A stretch of 64,000 nt of DNA from Halicephalobus mephisto (GCA_009193035.1 SWDT01000210.1:1-64000), one strand, 5' to 3'. Counted from the stretch's first letter, positions 1 to 12,145 are shown. Numbers and translations are program-made. The notes: generated from the sequence alone by a model not told the origin.

Positions 1-613
1 TAAAGAAGTAGTTATTACTCAGTATAGAATATCATTATTAGATCAACTTTCAGGAATGCAACTTTCATACAAGTACTGAAATGAGCAATAATCGAACTAT
101 TCTTCATTCTCACCGACGAACAACAGGAATGAACTTCTCATTCAGATGCATTCTTGTGCTAAATCTATAATCGACAATTCTTAAATTCATTATCAATCAC
201 TAAAAGCTTTTTTGATTATTTATTGAAATAGTTTTATTCCTGGAATATATAGATTTTACAATAAAATGCTGTATATGGTTTTCAAAAATATACTCAGAAA
301 AAATGTTCTCCATAGTAGAAATTACATTAAGAAAAACTTCTAACTAATTCTGTTGTCAGTGAATGTCCCTTTTGGACCCCTCAGAGACGGACGACAATCC
401 AAAAATTGAAGTTGATTTTTGTCTCTATATCAAGTTGTTTCAAAAAATATTCATTGTTCCTATGTATATTTAAATGGAATGCTTTTGTGTCATACAGAAA
501 AAATAAATAATCTTAATGCCTAGCGTTTCTATAATTTTTACAACGAACAAAAACTTATGATTTATTCTCTTGTCAAAGTAAGAAAAGCGATCTAGTCAAA
601 ATAACTTCCCATC

Positions 614-731
614 GCTAGGGGTCAAACCAGGGTGAGAGCACGCCATCCCGTCCGATCTGGCCAGTGAAACGCCCTAGGGCTGGATTAGTACTTGGATCGG
701 AGACGTCCTGGGAATCTCTAGTGCTCCTAGC
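614..731 (+). rRNA. 5S ribosomal RNA gene (solitary, divergent)
   Basis: About 118 nt matching the nematode 5S rRNA core: CACGCCATCCCGTCCGATCT near the middle of the 5' half and TAGTACTTGGATCGGAGACG in the 3' half (internal control region), followed by CCTGGGAATC. The 5' end GCTAGGGGT pairs with the 3' end GCTCCTAGC through G-C, A-U and G-U pairs, so helix I is kept although both arms differ from the usual nematode 5S arms. A T-run (TTCTTTTTT) directly after the 3' end is a Pol III terminator. It stands alone: no second 5S copy and no SL1 RNA gene is seen nearby. It could be a functional dispersed variant copy or a recent pseudogene; the paired ends favour function. Confidence 0.85.
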
Positions 732-1203
732 TTCTTTTTTCAACAAATTTAGTAAATTGGAATTATTAGAAAGCTGATCAGAAAGGGATGATAATTACCT
801 CTGAGGGAAAGTAGGAAAATACTCATTTCGCTCTTTTAAACTTTTTCCTTCAAACAAAACGAGATGAAATATTCAAATTTAATTAACAATAAATCTCCCC
901 AATAATTTCACAACTCTACCAGAACTTTTAATTCATCTACATAAAAGTCATAAATAAATCCAAGGAAATCCTTCATATTTTATCTGCTCACAATTTGCAC
1001 AAACATTTCATAACTTTTTACAAGTTGATAAAAAGTGTATTTTTCCACTGATATCTGAACTTTGTTATTTATAGAGTATACTTTAATTTTAATTAGAAAC
1101 TTCTAAGTCACTAAATGAGTGTCCATTTTGAGAAAGAGTAATTCAAAAGTTAAACAAAAGTTCGGTTAAAATAGATCAATAATTAATCTCCTCGATTTTT
1201 ATT

Positions 1204-2520
1204 TTAATACTCTTGTATGAGTTTTACAGTATCCCCATTCAAGTTAGGAGTCTGCAGAACTTTCTCTAGAATAATTCGGACAAGATCATCTTTCTCTTTG
1301 GATAGATCTCTATGTAGATCGATTTTGTTATCATCACTTCTGTTGTCATGTTTTTGGAGTCAAGGCAAAATAAAAGCAAGATTTTCACCATTCAGTTCAA
1401 AATCAGGAAATGCCTCAATACGGAAATCTGATTCATTTGCTGTGGTCAAGACAGGGGAGATTCGTCTTGCCAAATTCTTGGAACTTTTCTTTTTATGATT
1501 TTGAACGTTAAGGACATGTCAATAGCTCATGATTAGAATTTTTCCTTTTGTAGGGATAAAATAAAAAGATTTGTCCCTCACACTTTCCTTTAACAAAATC
1601 TCCACATTTTATACGAACCAACTTTCTCAAGTCATCTGAATAGTTTTAAGAGCACTTTCCCTCGAATACTGGTGACATTTCCTTATTTCGACTCTCTCCA
1701 GCAGAAGACATCAATGAATTCAAATTTAACAGCTTGATCATCAGTTTCTGTGATAATTACAGATTTTGTGGTTTTCTGAAGCTTATCAACAATATTACTG
1801 TTTTTCTCATTTGTGAAAACAATAGTGTTCATACAATTACACTAATGTCCGTTGATCTGCATCAGAGACCAGTTATTCAATTAACGAAGCCATTGTTTCA
1901 TTCCCACTAAGATCTCTGGAAAAGATCTCCTTCATAAGTATTTTTTTCACGATCTATGGAGTATCTAATATTATCAGTGTAACAGAAGAGTCTCTTTAGC
2001 ACTGGATATATCTGTAACAAATTATTTCATTCATCAATCCATAATCTTTTTCTTTTATACATTACAGTAAATCTTATCAAATGAATTCCCCTCGGAGTTT
2101 AAATCAGGAAGAATACCTGACACCTAGCCTTTTCCATCTCCATTTCAATTTCAATTTTTCTGTGAGGTAGAGATATGCAGGAACTTTCTCAAATTCATTA
2201 TGATTATTGATTTCGATTTTTCGGAATTTCTGATTCAGTTCCTGATATCAAAAATTAACAAAATTATCGAGTTCAGAATATCTTCTCTAATTCCTCTCTG
2301 AAATCCATCAATTCCTCCAGTGCTATGTTTTCAACCTTATCAAAGTTTATTTGAATTCCCCAGTTAATTCCTATTTAATAACAATTATATGATAGTTTCA
2401 GAAAGAGGATTGAAATTCAAATTATCAAAAAGTTCATTTCCTTAGAAAGTGCCCTAACTTTTTCGTTCCAGAATGTTCAGCAATAACTGTACTCTCAAAA
2501 TATCCATAATGATCTCATTA
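1204..2520 (-). pseudogene. Decayed protein-coding relic, family not recognised
   Basis: Read on the minus strand, this stretch contains a series of short coding-like segments in different frames. They include one at about 2480-2520 (EIIMDILRVQLLLNILERKS), one containing ENIALEELMDFREELEKIF, one directly after a TGATATCAG acceptor-like site (starts ELNQKFRKIEINN), one starting MKEIFSRDLSGNE, one containing IITETDDQAVKFEFIDVF, one containing FRIEAFPDFELNGENLAF, and a last one ending DTVKLIQEY at the stop at 1204-1206. Composition (charged, few low-complexity runs) is unlike the surrounding AT-rich DNA. Segments are broken by stops and frame changes and most junctions lack GT donors, so a decayed gene is likelier than an intact multi-exon gene. 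No domain was recognised. Confidence 0.4.
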
Positions 2521-2691
2521 ACAATCATTTAAAATATAAAAATAAAAAATCGTTCACTTCCAAGCCATATTGTAACACCAACAATTGTCCAATTTCCATC
2601 CACATAATCAAGCACAAATTTCTAAGAAATAGTGAATAGGATAAATTTAGCAAAATCAACAAGATAGACTTTCATGCTTATTTGAAAATAA

Positions 2692-3564
2692 ATCACTATT
2701 TTGGAATTGAAAAGGAGGAAACTCTATGTGAAAGAAGATCGAGATGTTTTCCATAAAGAGAACAGAATTCAACAGAGTGCAGATGAAATGTTTCCTGATT
2801 CGGGAGTTAATTTCAAAGATCTTCCTCCATTTATCTGTCCTTATAGACTCATATGGCTGGGAACTGAATATCGGATCCCTTCTTTGTCGAGAACTTTGGA
2901 CAGTCTTCTTAAAGTCGAAGAATTTCTTAACAAGGGAAGTCTAAAAATGAGTAAAATTAACTTTTCATATATGAAACATTGCTTCAAGTCCATTATGTTC
3001 AACAGTGTTCTGCAGAGAGCATTCGTGAACTATCTCAAAAACAGGTACTACAATTTTACTTTTAATAGTCCCAATTTGACAATGATATTGATCAGACTAG
3101 TTAATGATCGAAATATAAACTTTCGAACATAAGCTTCATTATTAGAGTAACTAGTGATTTGACATCTTACAACAAGTGTATTTAGTTGTATTGTTTTTAT
3201 TATTTCTTATTGGAATTTCACAACAGAATAGATCTCGTGAATACTATAAACTTCGCATGTTAGAAAAGACTAATGATTTTTAAAATGACCATATGTACTT
3301 ATATATCTTCAATGGCCTATTATATATTACTCTATTGTATAACTTAATATCATCAGGAGCAATTTGATTGTCCTAGATGACTACAAAGAACTTCTGTCAT
3401 TTTACCTTCTCAAACATCCTCCAAATGTTATATCAGTAAGTCTCAGAAATCGGTACTCTTCAAATTTTAAACTTTTTTATGACATTCCTTATTTCATGGG
3501 TTTCATTCTTAAAAAGATTTGTTATTCAGTCTTCCAGGACCGTATAAGCTACTATTTAAAGTAA
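2692..3564 (+). other. Open frames of unknown nature, possible gene remnant
   Basis: An open frame runs from 2692 to 3132 (charged N-terminal half, then MSKINFSYMKHCF and an aromatic/basic C-terminal part). A second runs from about 3357 to 3564 with VLDDYKELLSFYLLKHPP. An intron from about 3045 (CAG/GTACTA) to 3356 (ATCATCAG) could join them, but the start codon is missing: the first frame begins with TTG after an upstream TAA. No domain is recognised. It may be a remnant of the same kind as the relic on the other strand just upstream, or a host gene with an unseen first exon. Confidence 0.25.
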
Positions 3565-3596
3565 AGTATCAAAGGACCTCGGCTTTTGAATTACAA

Positions 3597-3629
3597 GCAA
3601 AGGTAGCCCGCCTTTGGCGGGCCCTTTGC
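3597..3629. repeat. GC-rich perfect hairpin
   Basis: GCAAAGG-TA-GCCCGCC-TTT-GGCGGGC-CCTTTGC: two perfect 7-bp stem blocks separated by an unpaired TA, with a three-base loop. It is a striking GC-rich island in AT-rich DNA. It could be the tip of a palindromic MITE or a bidirectional structural terminator. No gene depends on it clearly; it lies 33 bp after the open frame that ends at 3564. Confidence 0.7.
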
Positions 3630-5680
3630 TGTTAAAAGAAGTCACTTTTATTCTTCAGAATATCTTTGGTCAATTTAACATTTATGTACACTTATTTAAA
3701 TTTTGTACATTATATCATATTTTAATATAAGCGACGAAGCTTCCCTACGGCAGGCTTTGCAAAATTTTTTGCTTATGCTATTATGAATTTATAAGTAGTG
3801 ATTGTATTTCTTTTCATCACAAAGTTTAGACAATAGCTAAATAACAAACATCACGACAATAAAACTACTTTAAGACGCATTCTACGTAATTTTTGACTTT
3901 CCGACACAAAAATTTAGAAATTGAGAATAGGTTGTGGTTAAATAATGAAAAATGGGATACTTTGATGAAAAATTCATTAGTATTAAAACCTTCGAGTCAG
4001 AACCTTAGGGTAAGGGGGTACGGGGTCAGGAAATTGAATTTTTTAAATTCGAAAATCAAGTTATTTTCACTGTAGAACTATCTTGGTGCTTCAAAACAGG
4101 TTTTCCCACATCGAAATAGTGAAATAATAAAATTCTCTGTAAGACTACTGTTAAGATAGAAATAGAAAGAATATTATTAATCTTTACTGAAAATAATAAG
4201 ACACAGACAATAAACATGTATCACACACCAGACTACTGAGGGTCTGACTCACTTTCTATAGTATTCTATGATCCCTGATATTCAAGTTATCCCTTCGAGT
4301 GCTCTCTTTATAGTTTAGTTTTCTACCCTAACTTAGAAAAGCCACTTAGTAGTGGTCCTAGAGCGAAAATAACTTCATTTTTGAATTCTTTATGCTGGAA
4401 AATCCGATATCTTACCATATATTTATGAGTTAACCTGGGCTTTTAATAGCCTTACCCTGAGGTTTTGACTTAATGTCAACATCAGTGAATTTCTGATGCC
4501 AGGAAACCCTACACTTGCTCACTCATTAGTGATTTATTGTCGAATTTATGTATATTAGTACTCGATTATCTCCATACTCCCATCCCCGGTGTCCTAACCC
4601 AAGAACCTTATCATTTTCTTTATTTGCACACCTAAAAACCCTATAATTGATCATTCATTTACATCCTTTTCTTAAATTTTAAACCCTTGACTCCGGGATT
4701 CTAAGTTAAAAACCCCATCACCAATGAATTCCGTAACTGCTAAAAACCCTATAATCAACATTTTTCATCTCCAATAAGTAATTTCTTGATTAACAAAATG
4801 CTATTCTTAACTTCTCAAACAATGGTCAAAAGTATTTTTTCTGATGCAGATTTTTTCGGACACAACACTGATATCGCATCCTATTTTGCATTATAGGGAA
4901 CCTTAATGATCTTACTGTTTAGTTAGATATTAATAAACAAAAACACAGGAAAATAGACTTCAGAATTCCCCTTGAGACACGACTTCAAAAATCAGTGTCC
5001 AAAGAAAAGTTGGAGATCTCTGAAGATAGATATGATTTTAAAAGGAAATAAAGTTAATTGAACTTCATCTAATGGGGTTATGACTTTTCAAACTTTAAAA
5101 TCCAGGACTCCGAATCTCTGGATTCTAAAGTCTAACCCTTGATTTTGATATTAGATTGAGAATCTATCGGTCCCATTACCCCCATTCTACACACCATTTA
5201 TCAATATTTAAAGACCTAAATTTTTGTGCCGGAAAGTTTATCTTTTATGTCAGAACTTCTGAAGGAAAAGATTTTGGCGAATGCACGTGAGCTCAAATCA
5301 TAGACATAAAAGAGCTCTGAATAGTTATAGTATTCAGTCCCAATACGATAACTGTGAAGCGAGTTATGATCGGAAGATACAGCTTTTCGCGACATACTGT
5401 ATAACTGTTCATGTGAGAAAATTGAGATAAATAGAGTTTAACTAAACTAAAGATCTATCCCTAACCTTTGTTAATTATCATAGCAAATGCTAATCTGATA
5501 AAGAATTGTCTTCTTCTAAATTTGATAGGAAAATTGGGTACTTATGGGATATACGCACATATCCTAATCAAGCTTAATCTAAACCTAATCCCAAGCCTAA
5601 GTTCAGTCCAAGAAACTTAAATCTAACTTAACTATATCTCGCGATATTGTTTGTATTTTTATTTGAAATTGTTACTTCAT
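3630..5680. other. Gene-free stretch with degenerate repeats
   Basis: No credible coding region. From about 4480 to 4770 a motif like CTAAAAACCCTATAATCAAC recurs irregularly (near 4500, 4631, 4738). The blocks near 3897 (CTTTCCGACACAAAAATTTA) and near 5218-5240 (reverse complement with one change) form widely spaced inverted ends about 1.3 kb apart, which could mark an old element. Nothing else is recognised. Confidence 0.4.
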
Positions 5681-6300
5681 CTAACAATATATGTTAAAAT
5701 TCACTAAAACTTTTTGCGCCAAGACCTGTGTGCGTATAACCCATAAGTATCGAAAATTAGCATTGCTTCGAGATATAAATGGAATTTTGAGATGCATTAC
5801 ATACTTTCCTTCATTAATTCCTATTATAACCTTACAACTAATAATATGCCTACCCATATGATTTATAATTAACCTTGTTCCACTGCATAAGCTTTTTTTA
5901 ACTCTTAAGTTTCTAAGAAGTATCACAATAGCTTATTTTCTTAAATATAATTCATGTGGAGGATATTCGATAGGAGCTGAACTGTTTAAAAATCCTAATG
6001 GAAAGTTGTTTCCATTATTTCCATCGTCATAATCGATATCATCAATGCTTTGCAAAGTTTCTCTTCCCCAAAAAATCGCGCAACACTATTGTTATTAATA
6101 CTTAATGAGTCAAGATTTCCCGGTGTTAAGATTACTCGATCAACATTTCCCATATCTTCTATTGCGTTGATGTCTTCGAAAACATCTTTCACAATATTTC
6201 CTACACCTAATAATTCTTACGGGACCTCTAATTTCCCGTTTTCATTCTCCAAATTTCCATTCTCATTTGGAACAAAAATTCTGACCATTCTCTCATTCAT
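5681..6300 (-). pseudogene. Broken minus-strand coding region, unrecognised
   Basis: From an ATG at 6298-6300 the minus strand reads MNERMVRIFVPNENGNLENE, then meets an in-frame TAA near 6220 and continues in the same frame with KDVFEDINAIEDMGNVDRVI and LTPGNLDSLSINNNSVARFF to 5995. Shifting one frame near 6045 continues a coding-like text (DDIDYDDGNNGNNFPLGF ... YPPHELYLRK). After another TAA the same frame runs on to 5681 (VMHLKIPFISRSNANFRYLW). One stop, one frameshift and a second stop point to a decayed gene. It could be host or transposon derived; no catalytic motif was recognised. Confidence 0.4.
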
Positions 6301-6446
6301 TACTAAAATTAAAACTAATACAGTAACTAAGTAATAACAATTACTCTGTCCTTATTTCATACTCTCACATCCTCGCAAAAAATAGCTTAGTTATATCGAA
6401 GGTATAAAATGTGGATAGACAACAACAAAAAAAAAGTGATTTGTTC

Positions 6447-6515
6447 GTGTGAGGGATCGAACCACAGGCATACTAATTTCTCAAGGCAGCGCGCAGACCA
6501 CTGCGCCAAAAATGC
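6447..6515 (-). other. tRNA-like element (pseudo-tRNA or SINE head)
   Basis: The minus strand has a perfect-looking A box (TGGCGCAGTGG, plus 6498-6508) and B box (GGTTCGATCC, within plus 6453-6463) at tRNA spacing, with a T-arm-like GTGGTTCGATCCCTCAC. The acceptor arms (5' GCATTTT against 3' CACGAAC) do not pair, so it is not a normal tRNA. Either a decayed tRNA gene or the head of a tRNA-derived SINE. Confidence 0.5.
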
Positions 6516-7429
6516 AAAAAACGCGCTCGTTATAAATTGACCACCCCACCGAATTTCGTAATCAAATTAGGAAATCCACGTAAATCCCGATAGGATTTCA
6601 GTGATTTTTATATTACTCCAAAGGCCTCAATATGAACTTAAAGAAAATCAACAATTAAAAAAATCCCTATCGCAAAATGGCTTTGTTATTAATTTTTTTT
6701 GAATTTCCGCACAAACCACTTCTGTCTTTTATAATAGTATGATATTTTAAATATTTAAATTTAAATTTTTTATTTTAATTTTTAATTTTTTTATTTTTTA
6801 AAATAAATTTTTAAATTTTGTAAATTAATGATGAGGTTTGTAAAAAACCAAAATAAAAGTTGGATTTTTGGACAGCAATTGGTAAGCTAGTCTAATGTTG
6901 CAAGCAGACTGCTGATTTTGGGATTTTCATAAATGAAACTAAACTTATTAAGTGATCTGCCCTAATGTTGCAAGCAGACTGCTGATTTCGATTTTTATAA
7001 TTCTCGGTACTGGAATTAAAAGTCTACCCTAGAAATTCGATTTTTAATAATAATCAAAAATCGCGTCGAGACCATTTTGTAAATTTTTGTAAATTTTAAA
7101 TTTTAAATTTTATGTACTTGTTTATTTTTTGTTTTTATATGGAATTTAAAAATAACTTTAAAAATATTTTTTTTATTTATTTTTATCCAAATTAAAAATT
7201 GCGTAAATTTCGGAACCTAGCTGTCGAATTTGAACAGGAATGACTTCAACGTTCGAAGCTGAGTTCGAAGGTCGCTTTCAACAGCTTCCATTCTGTCGTT
7301 TTCGAATTTCTTTTTAAACTTTTTTTATCGGTTTTTATTTAAAAATATCTCATCAAAAATAATACAAATATTATTTTTTTTCCAAAAAACCTAATTTTGA
7401 TTTTTGCAAAATGTGTTTTCTAAGTTACT

Positions 7430-7620
7430 GTAAATATTTTAAATTTTCAGATTACTGTAAAAAAATTAATTTTTAACTTTTTTAGATTACTGTAAAAAAA
7501 TTTAAATTTTCATATTACTGTAGAAAAATTAATTTTTATTTTTTCAGATTACTGTAAAAAAATTTAAATTTTCACATTACTGTAAAAAAATTAATTTTTA
7601 TTTTTTCAAAACTTTTTTAT
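7430..7620. repeat. Tandem repeat with ATTACTGTAAAAAAATT core
   Basis: About five units of roughly 33-40 bp, each holding (C/T)A(G/C/T)ATTACTGTA(A/G)AAAAATTAATTTT or the TTTAAATTTT variant. The word ATTACTGTA is also common in introns throughout this window, so the array looks like local amplification of an intronic or intergenic word. Confidence 0.7.
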
Positions 7621-8259
7621 AATGAAATTTACTGTTTTTTTCCACTTTTTAAACTTCACGTTTGGTTTCTGATCAAGTTGGTATTTACTTTTCAAAAATG
7701 TCCATCGAACTTTATTGCCAAAAAAGGAGATCTAATTCTGCAGGGTCAGAAGTTGGCATTACTTCCTCTGGTCCGAAAACAGGAAATTAGACACTTTAAA
7801 ATTTCGGTTTTAATCATTTTTGGACAGTTGAGCTAATTTTTGATTTTTTTTACTTTTTCTAAAAAATTCAAAAATTGAAAGCTGTCAAAAATAATAAAAA
7901 TTGGAACTTAAAATTAATTTAATTTAGTTATTTTTGAAACTTTGGAGAAAATAGATTTTTGGATTTTTAACAAAGAACTCTAAAAACACAAATCGCCCGA
8001 GGGTTCAGATGGATTCCGAAACAGTGAAAACCAATGATTTGAAATAAAATATTTTTGAAAATCATAAAATTTAAAAAAAATCAGTTTTTTAATTTTTCGG
8101 TCTTGAACAGAATTTTTTTTAAAAAGTTAAAAATAGTAATTTTGTCTTTGAAAAAAACATTAATTTTTGCCCTTTCGGATCCCAGGAGGAATTTTTTTAA
8201 ATTTATTGAAAAAGATAAAAAAAATACTAATTTTCCTTTCGAGACAAAAAACTAACTTT

Positions 8260-8800
8260 ATATTTTTTTAATCTTGGATGAAGTTTTTTTATTTTTAAAA
8301 AAGTTATAAAAGTAGTTTTTGTTTTAAAAGAAAAATTACTATTTTTATTTTTTTATCTTGAACGGAATTTTTTTATTTTTTAAAAAAATAAAAATACTAA
8401 TTTTCTTTTCGAGACAAAAAACTAACTTTACTATTTTTACTTTTTTTAAAAATTAACAAAATTTTATCCAAGATCAAAAAAATATAATTTTTTTTGAGAT
8501 GAAAATTAACTTTATATTTTTCTTCATCTTGGATAAAATTTTGTTAATTTAAAAAACAACAATTTTCTATTCGAGACAAAAATTAATTTTAGTGTTTTTT
8601 AAATTAATAAAATTCCGTTCAAGATAAAGAAAAATATAATTTTCTCTTCGAGACAAAAACTAATTTTTGTCCTTTTAGGTCTCGGGAAGAATTTTTTAAT
8701 TTTTAAAAAAAGTTAAAAATAATTTTTTTTAATTTTTAAAAAAAGTTAAAAATAATTTTTTTAATTTTTAAAAAAAGTTAAAAATAATTTTTAAAATAAA
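8260..8800. repeat. Degenerate AT repeat cluster
   Basis: Recurrent units carrying TTTTC(T/G)(A/T)TTCGAGACAAAAA(C/A)T (for example near 8404, 8566, 8644) mixed with direct and inverted copies of ATCTTG(G/A)A. They are followed by three tandem units of about 34 bp built on AGTTAAAAATAATTTTT at 8707-8790. Confidence 0.6.
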
Positions 8801-9894
8801 TATTAATTTTTCGATTTTGAATAGTTTTTTAATTTTTGTATATACTTTGGAAGATTGTTCCGAATGACGTTTATCTTGTTCGAAATGTGTGTATTTTGCT
8901 ACAGAGCTTTTAAATTTATTTTTTTTCTATTTTGACTAATTGGAAGAATAAAGAAGATTGTCCCGGTCTTCTTTGACCTTTCTTGATTTCAATTTTGTTT
9001 TGATAGAAAAAATTCTAATTTAAATTAAAAAATTTTCAACTTTATATTTGAAATTTAAAAAATTTAAATTTTCGAATTTTTTTAATTTAAAAATTTTTAT
9101 TTTTTTTTAAATTTAAATTTTCGAATTTTTTTAATTTAAAAATTTTTATTTTTTTTAATGAAAATTAATGATTTTTTTATTTGAATGAAATGTAAAAAGT
9201 TATTTTCACATTTGTTAAATATAGTTACAAATATGGATTTTACAGTAATATAGTTTATTTTTATTTTTATTGTGACATTTGAAAACGCCATATAAATCTC
9301 CCACGTCTTCTGAACGACTTCCGTTTTTGACAGTAATCTCATTTTTAGACATTTTGTAAAATTTTAGAAATTAAAAAAATTCAGAAATTTTTAAAATTAA
9401 AAAATTCAGAAATTAAAGAAATTTAAAAATTTAGAAATTCAGAAATTTTAGAAAATAAAAAAATTCAGAAATCTTAGGAAATAAAAAATCTCGGAAATTT
9501 TAGAAAATAAAGAAATTTAGAAATTTTAAAATTTTAAAAATTCAGAAATTTTTGAATCGAAAATCTTTCATGTTTTTGGATTTTCGCAAACATTACCTTT
9601 GACGGAATAGTTTCTGGAGACATGGACATCCGCCGAAGGGTATTTTTAAAATCTTTTATTTCTGCAAGGAGTTTCCGGTCGTTTGGCCATCAACTTGGAA
9701 GAAATTTTTTCATCAACTAAGTCAGAATTCTTTTAAGTGCTTTTCTAGATTTTTCAATTTTTTAGTTTTCAAAGAAAAATTGCGAAATTTATTGATTTTA
9801 GTATTGTATACTGTAGAAATCAATTGTCTGATTTCCGAAGATACTGTATGTCATTTTCGTCCATTTTTCATTAATTTGAAATTATTATTATTAT

Positions 9895-10112
9895 GTCATC
9901 ATAAAAATCGAAAATTAGTTGTAAAATTGTCTCGAGGGGAATTTTCGAAACTTTCCAGTCAGGACCACAACTTGTGTAATTTAGCATTTACGTGATTCTA
10001 AAGATATCTAAAATATTCTGAATCATACTGTAAAAAACGAAAATCAAAAATTAGTTGTAAAATTGTCTTGAGGGGAATTTTCGGAACTTTCCAGTCAGGA
10101 CCACAACTTGTA
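9895..10112. repeat. Two-copy direct repeat with TCCAGTCAGGACCACAAC
   Basis: A block of about 65 bp at 9908-9975 is repeated at 10044-10110 with few differences (AATTAGTTGTAAAATTGTCT ... GAGGGGAATTTTCG ... CTTTCCAGTCAGGACCACAA). The unit contains the dispersed CAGGACC word. Confidence 0.75.
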
Positions 10113-10274
10113 GGTTATACTGTGTTCATAGTTTTTAAGGTTGCATAAAAATTTAATAAATCCCAAGTACTGTAAGCAGGAAAACTCATTAAAATTGGAC
10201 TCCCTCATTCGTTATATTTAAATTGCATAATTTGTTTCATCCCGGAATTACTCAAGTACTGCACACAAAATAGG

Positions 10275-10755
10275 TACACGATATATAATTTATGGACATC
10301 GTAAAACAGCTCTGATGTACCAGATACATTGTATTCAATATATCGATATATTAATTACGATATCGGTGGATTGTATTCAATATATCGATACATGGCTGAT
10401 TTACCAGATGAATTGTATTTAATATGTCGATGTATTAAATATGATATTGCTGCATTATATTTCATGCATGGATATCTTAAAACAGCTCTGATGTATGAGG
10501 TGCATTATATCCAATGCATCGATGTATTAATTATGACATCGGTGTATTGTATATGAGGTACCAGTATATTAAAACAACTCTGAACATAATGCACCTCATA
10601 AATCAATGTATCGATGTATTAAATATGATGTTGCTGCATTATATTTAATGCATGAATATCTTAAAACAATTTTGATTTATGAGGTGCATTATATCCAATG
10701 TGTCGATATACTATATTTAATGCATCGATAGATTAAATATAATGCATTCGATACA
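10275..10755. repeat. ATCGAT-rich degenerate tandem array
   Basis: Irregular units built from ATCGAT(A/G)TATTAA(T/A)TA(C/T)GA and GATGTA(C/T)(C/G)AG, for example near 10335, 10385, 10425, 10500, 10605 and 10690. The unit spacing is uneven. An open frame across 10329-10556 is a by-product of the repeat. Confidence 0.65.
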
Positions 10756-11394
10756 TTAGAGTCGTTTCAACATACTCTTTTTGTGTGGTTGTCTTTATCC
10801 TAACTGAAAACTTTATTACGTATACACTAAAAGTAGTTTCAAAACTCATAATTTCCTTAAAAATTTTAAAAATTCACTTCAACTAAAATGCAAAAAATTT
10901 AAGGAATTTTTGATTTTTTTAGAAAATTTTAAAAATTGGGAAATTAACTTTTGTTTTAAAAGTATATTTGCGGAATTTAAAATTAATAATTATCGAGATG
11001 AATTTTGAGAAATGAGTTGGTTTTTTAATTTCGAAATTTGTTAAGAAAACTAATTTTTTTGAAATTCTATCATGTCTGAATGGCGCGAGCTATAGTCGCT
11101 GTCATCGTTCTCGGGATTGTAAAAGCTTTGTATTAAAAAAGATAAAAAAAACCCCATGCTCAACAAATAGGTTTACAGTTTTAAGTGCAGGATGGACCAG
11201 AGTATCTCTATTTGATCACTGATGCTCACATCGGTGATCTTCGAAGAGCATGCTTAGCTCATAGTTCTCTAGTTCTATCCACTACTTTGGGTTGCAAGCT
11301 TTGACGTAACTTTTTCGAGGTTAGAACCACTTTTACATGTTTGCTGTATATACCCCCATCGTCTTCCACTCTTAAGTAACAACTAGATTGAACA

Positions 11395-11485
11395 ACACAC
11401 GAGACACGTCCATAGGTTCGAAACCGCAACCCTCCCAATGGCAAACGGCGCTCAACACCACTTTGCCATTCGCGCCATCTGAACT
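11395..11485 (-). other. Second tRNA-like element
   Basis: Minus strand: an A-box match (TGGCAAAGTGG, plus 11458-11468) and a B-box-like GGTTTCGAACC (plus 11415-11425). The A-to-B spacing and flanks do not fold into a clean tRNA. Likely a decayed tRNA or tRNA-derived retroposon, like the one at 6447-6515. Confidence 0.4.
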
Positions 11486-11879
11486 TCTGATTGCAGAATA
11501 AAAATATCAGATTGAAGAACAAGTTCCAAAATTTTTGTTGAGTGTCCGTTATCGACAATTCTCAAAAAAATTTAAAAAGTAGTCCATTTTTTGGTCTCAA
11601 CCGATAGTTTCATTTTTTAATGTTATTGTTTATGGATTTTGAATGCTTTTCATATATAATAGACGAAGATGGCAACTTCAGTTCAAAAAAGTTTATTTTT
11701 GAAAATATCGTTCGAGTCAGAGCCAAAATTGAACATAATTCAACTCTTATGTGATTTTTTATTTTTTTAATGATGTTGTTGATAACTTAAAATATCTTGT
11801 TTATTTTTCTGATATTTGTTAAAAAATGAAACAGATATTTCAAAATTTATTTAAAAAATAAAAAAAATTGACATTGGTT

Positions 11880-12145
11880 AAGTTCGATTTTGGTCCTGAA
11901 ACGAAAAACATTTTCAATTTTTTAAATTTAAATATTTTTCGAAATTTATTTTAAAAATAAAAAAATTAACATCATTTAAGTCCGATTTTGGTCCTGAAAC
12001 GAAAAATATTTTCAATTTTTTCAAGTTTTTTAAAAATTTTAAATAAAAAAATGAAATTTAATTATTTTTCGAAATTTATTTTAAAAATAAAAAAATTAAT
12101 ATCATTTAAGTCCGATTTTGGTCCTGAAACGAAAAATATTTTTGA
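11880..12145. repeat. Three-copy repeat around TCCGATTTTGGTCCTGAAAC
   Basis: The block TT(A/T)AAGT(T/C)CGATTTTGGTCCTGAAACGAAAAA(C/T)ATTTT occurs three times, with GGTCCTG starting near 11892, 11990 and 12120. Copies two and three share almost all of their AT-rich flanks. Confidence 0.75.

Noticed and set aside
4480..4770. Telomere-like CTAAAAACCCTA words
   Set aside because: Irregular spacing and not the nematode TTAGGC repeat; simply degenerate repeats.
10329..10556. Plus-strand open frame rich in Tyr, Ile and Cys
   Set aside because: By-product of the ATCGAT-type tandem array.
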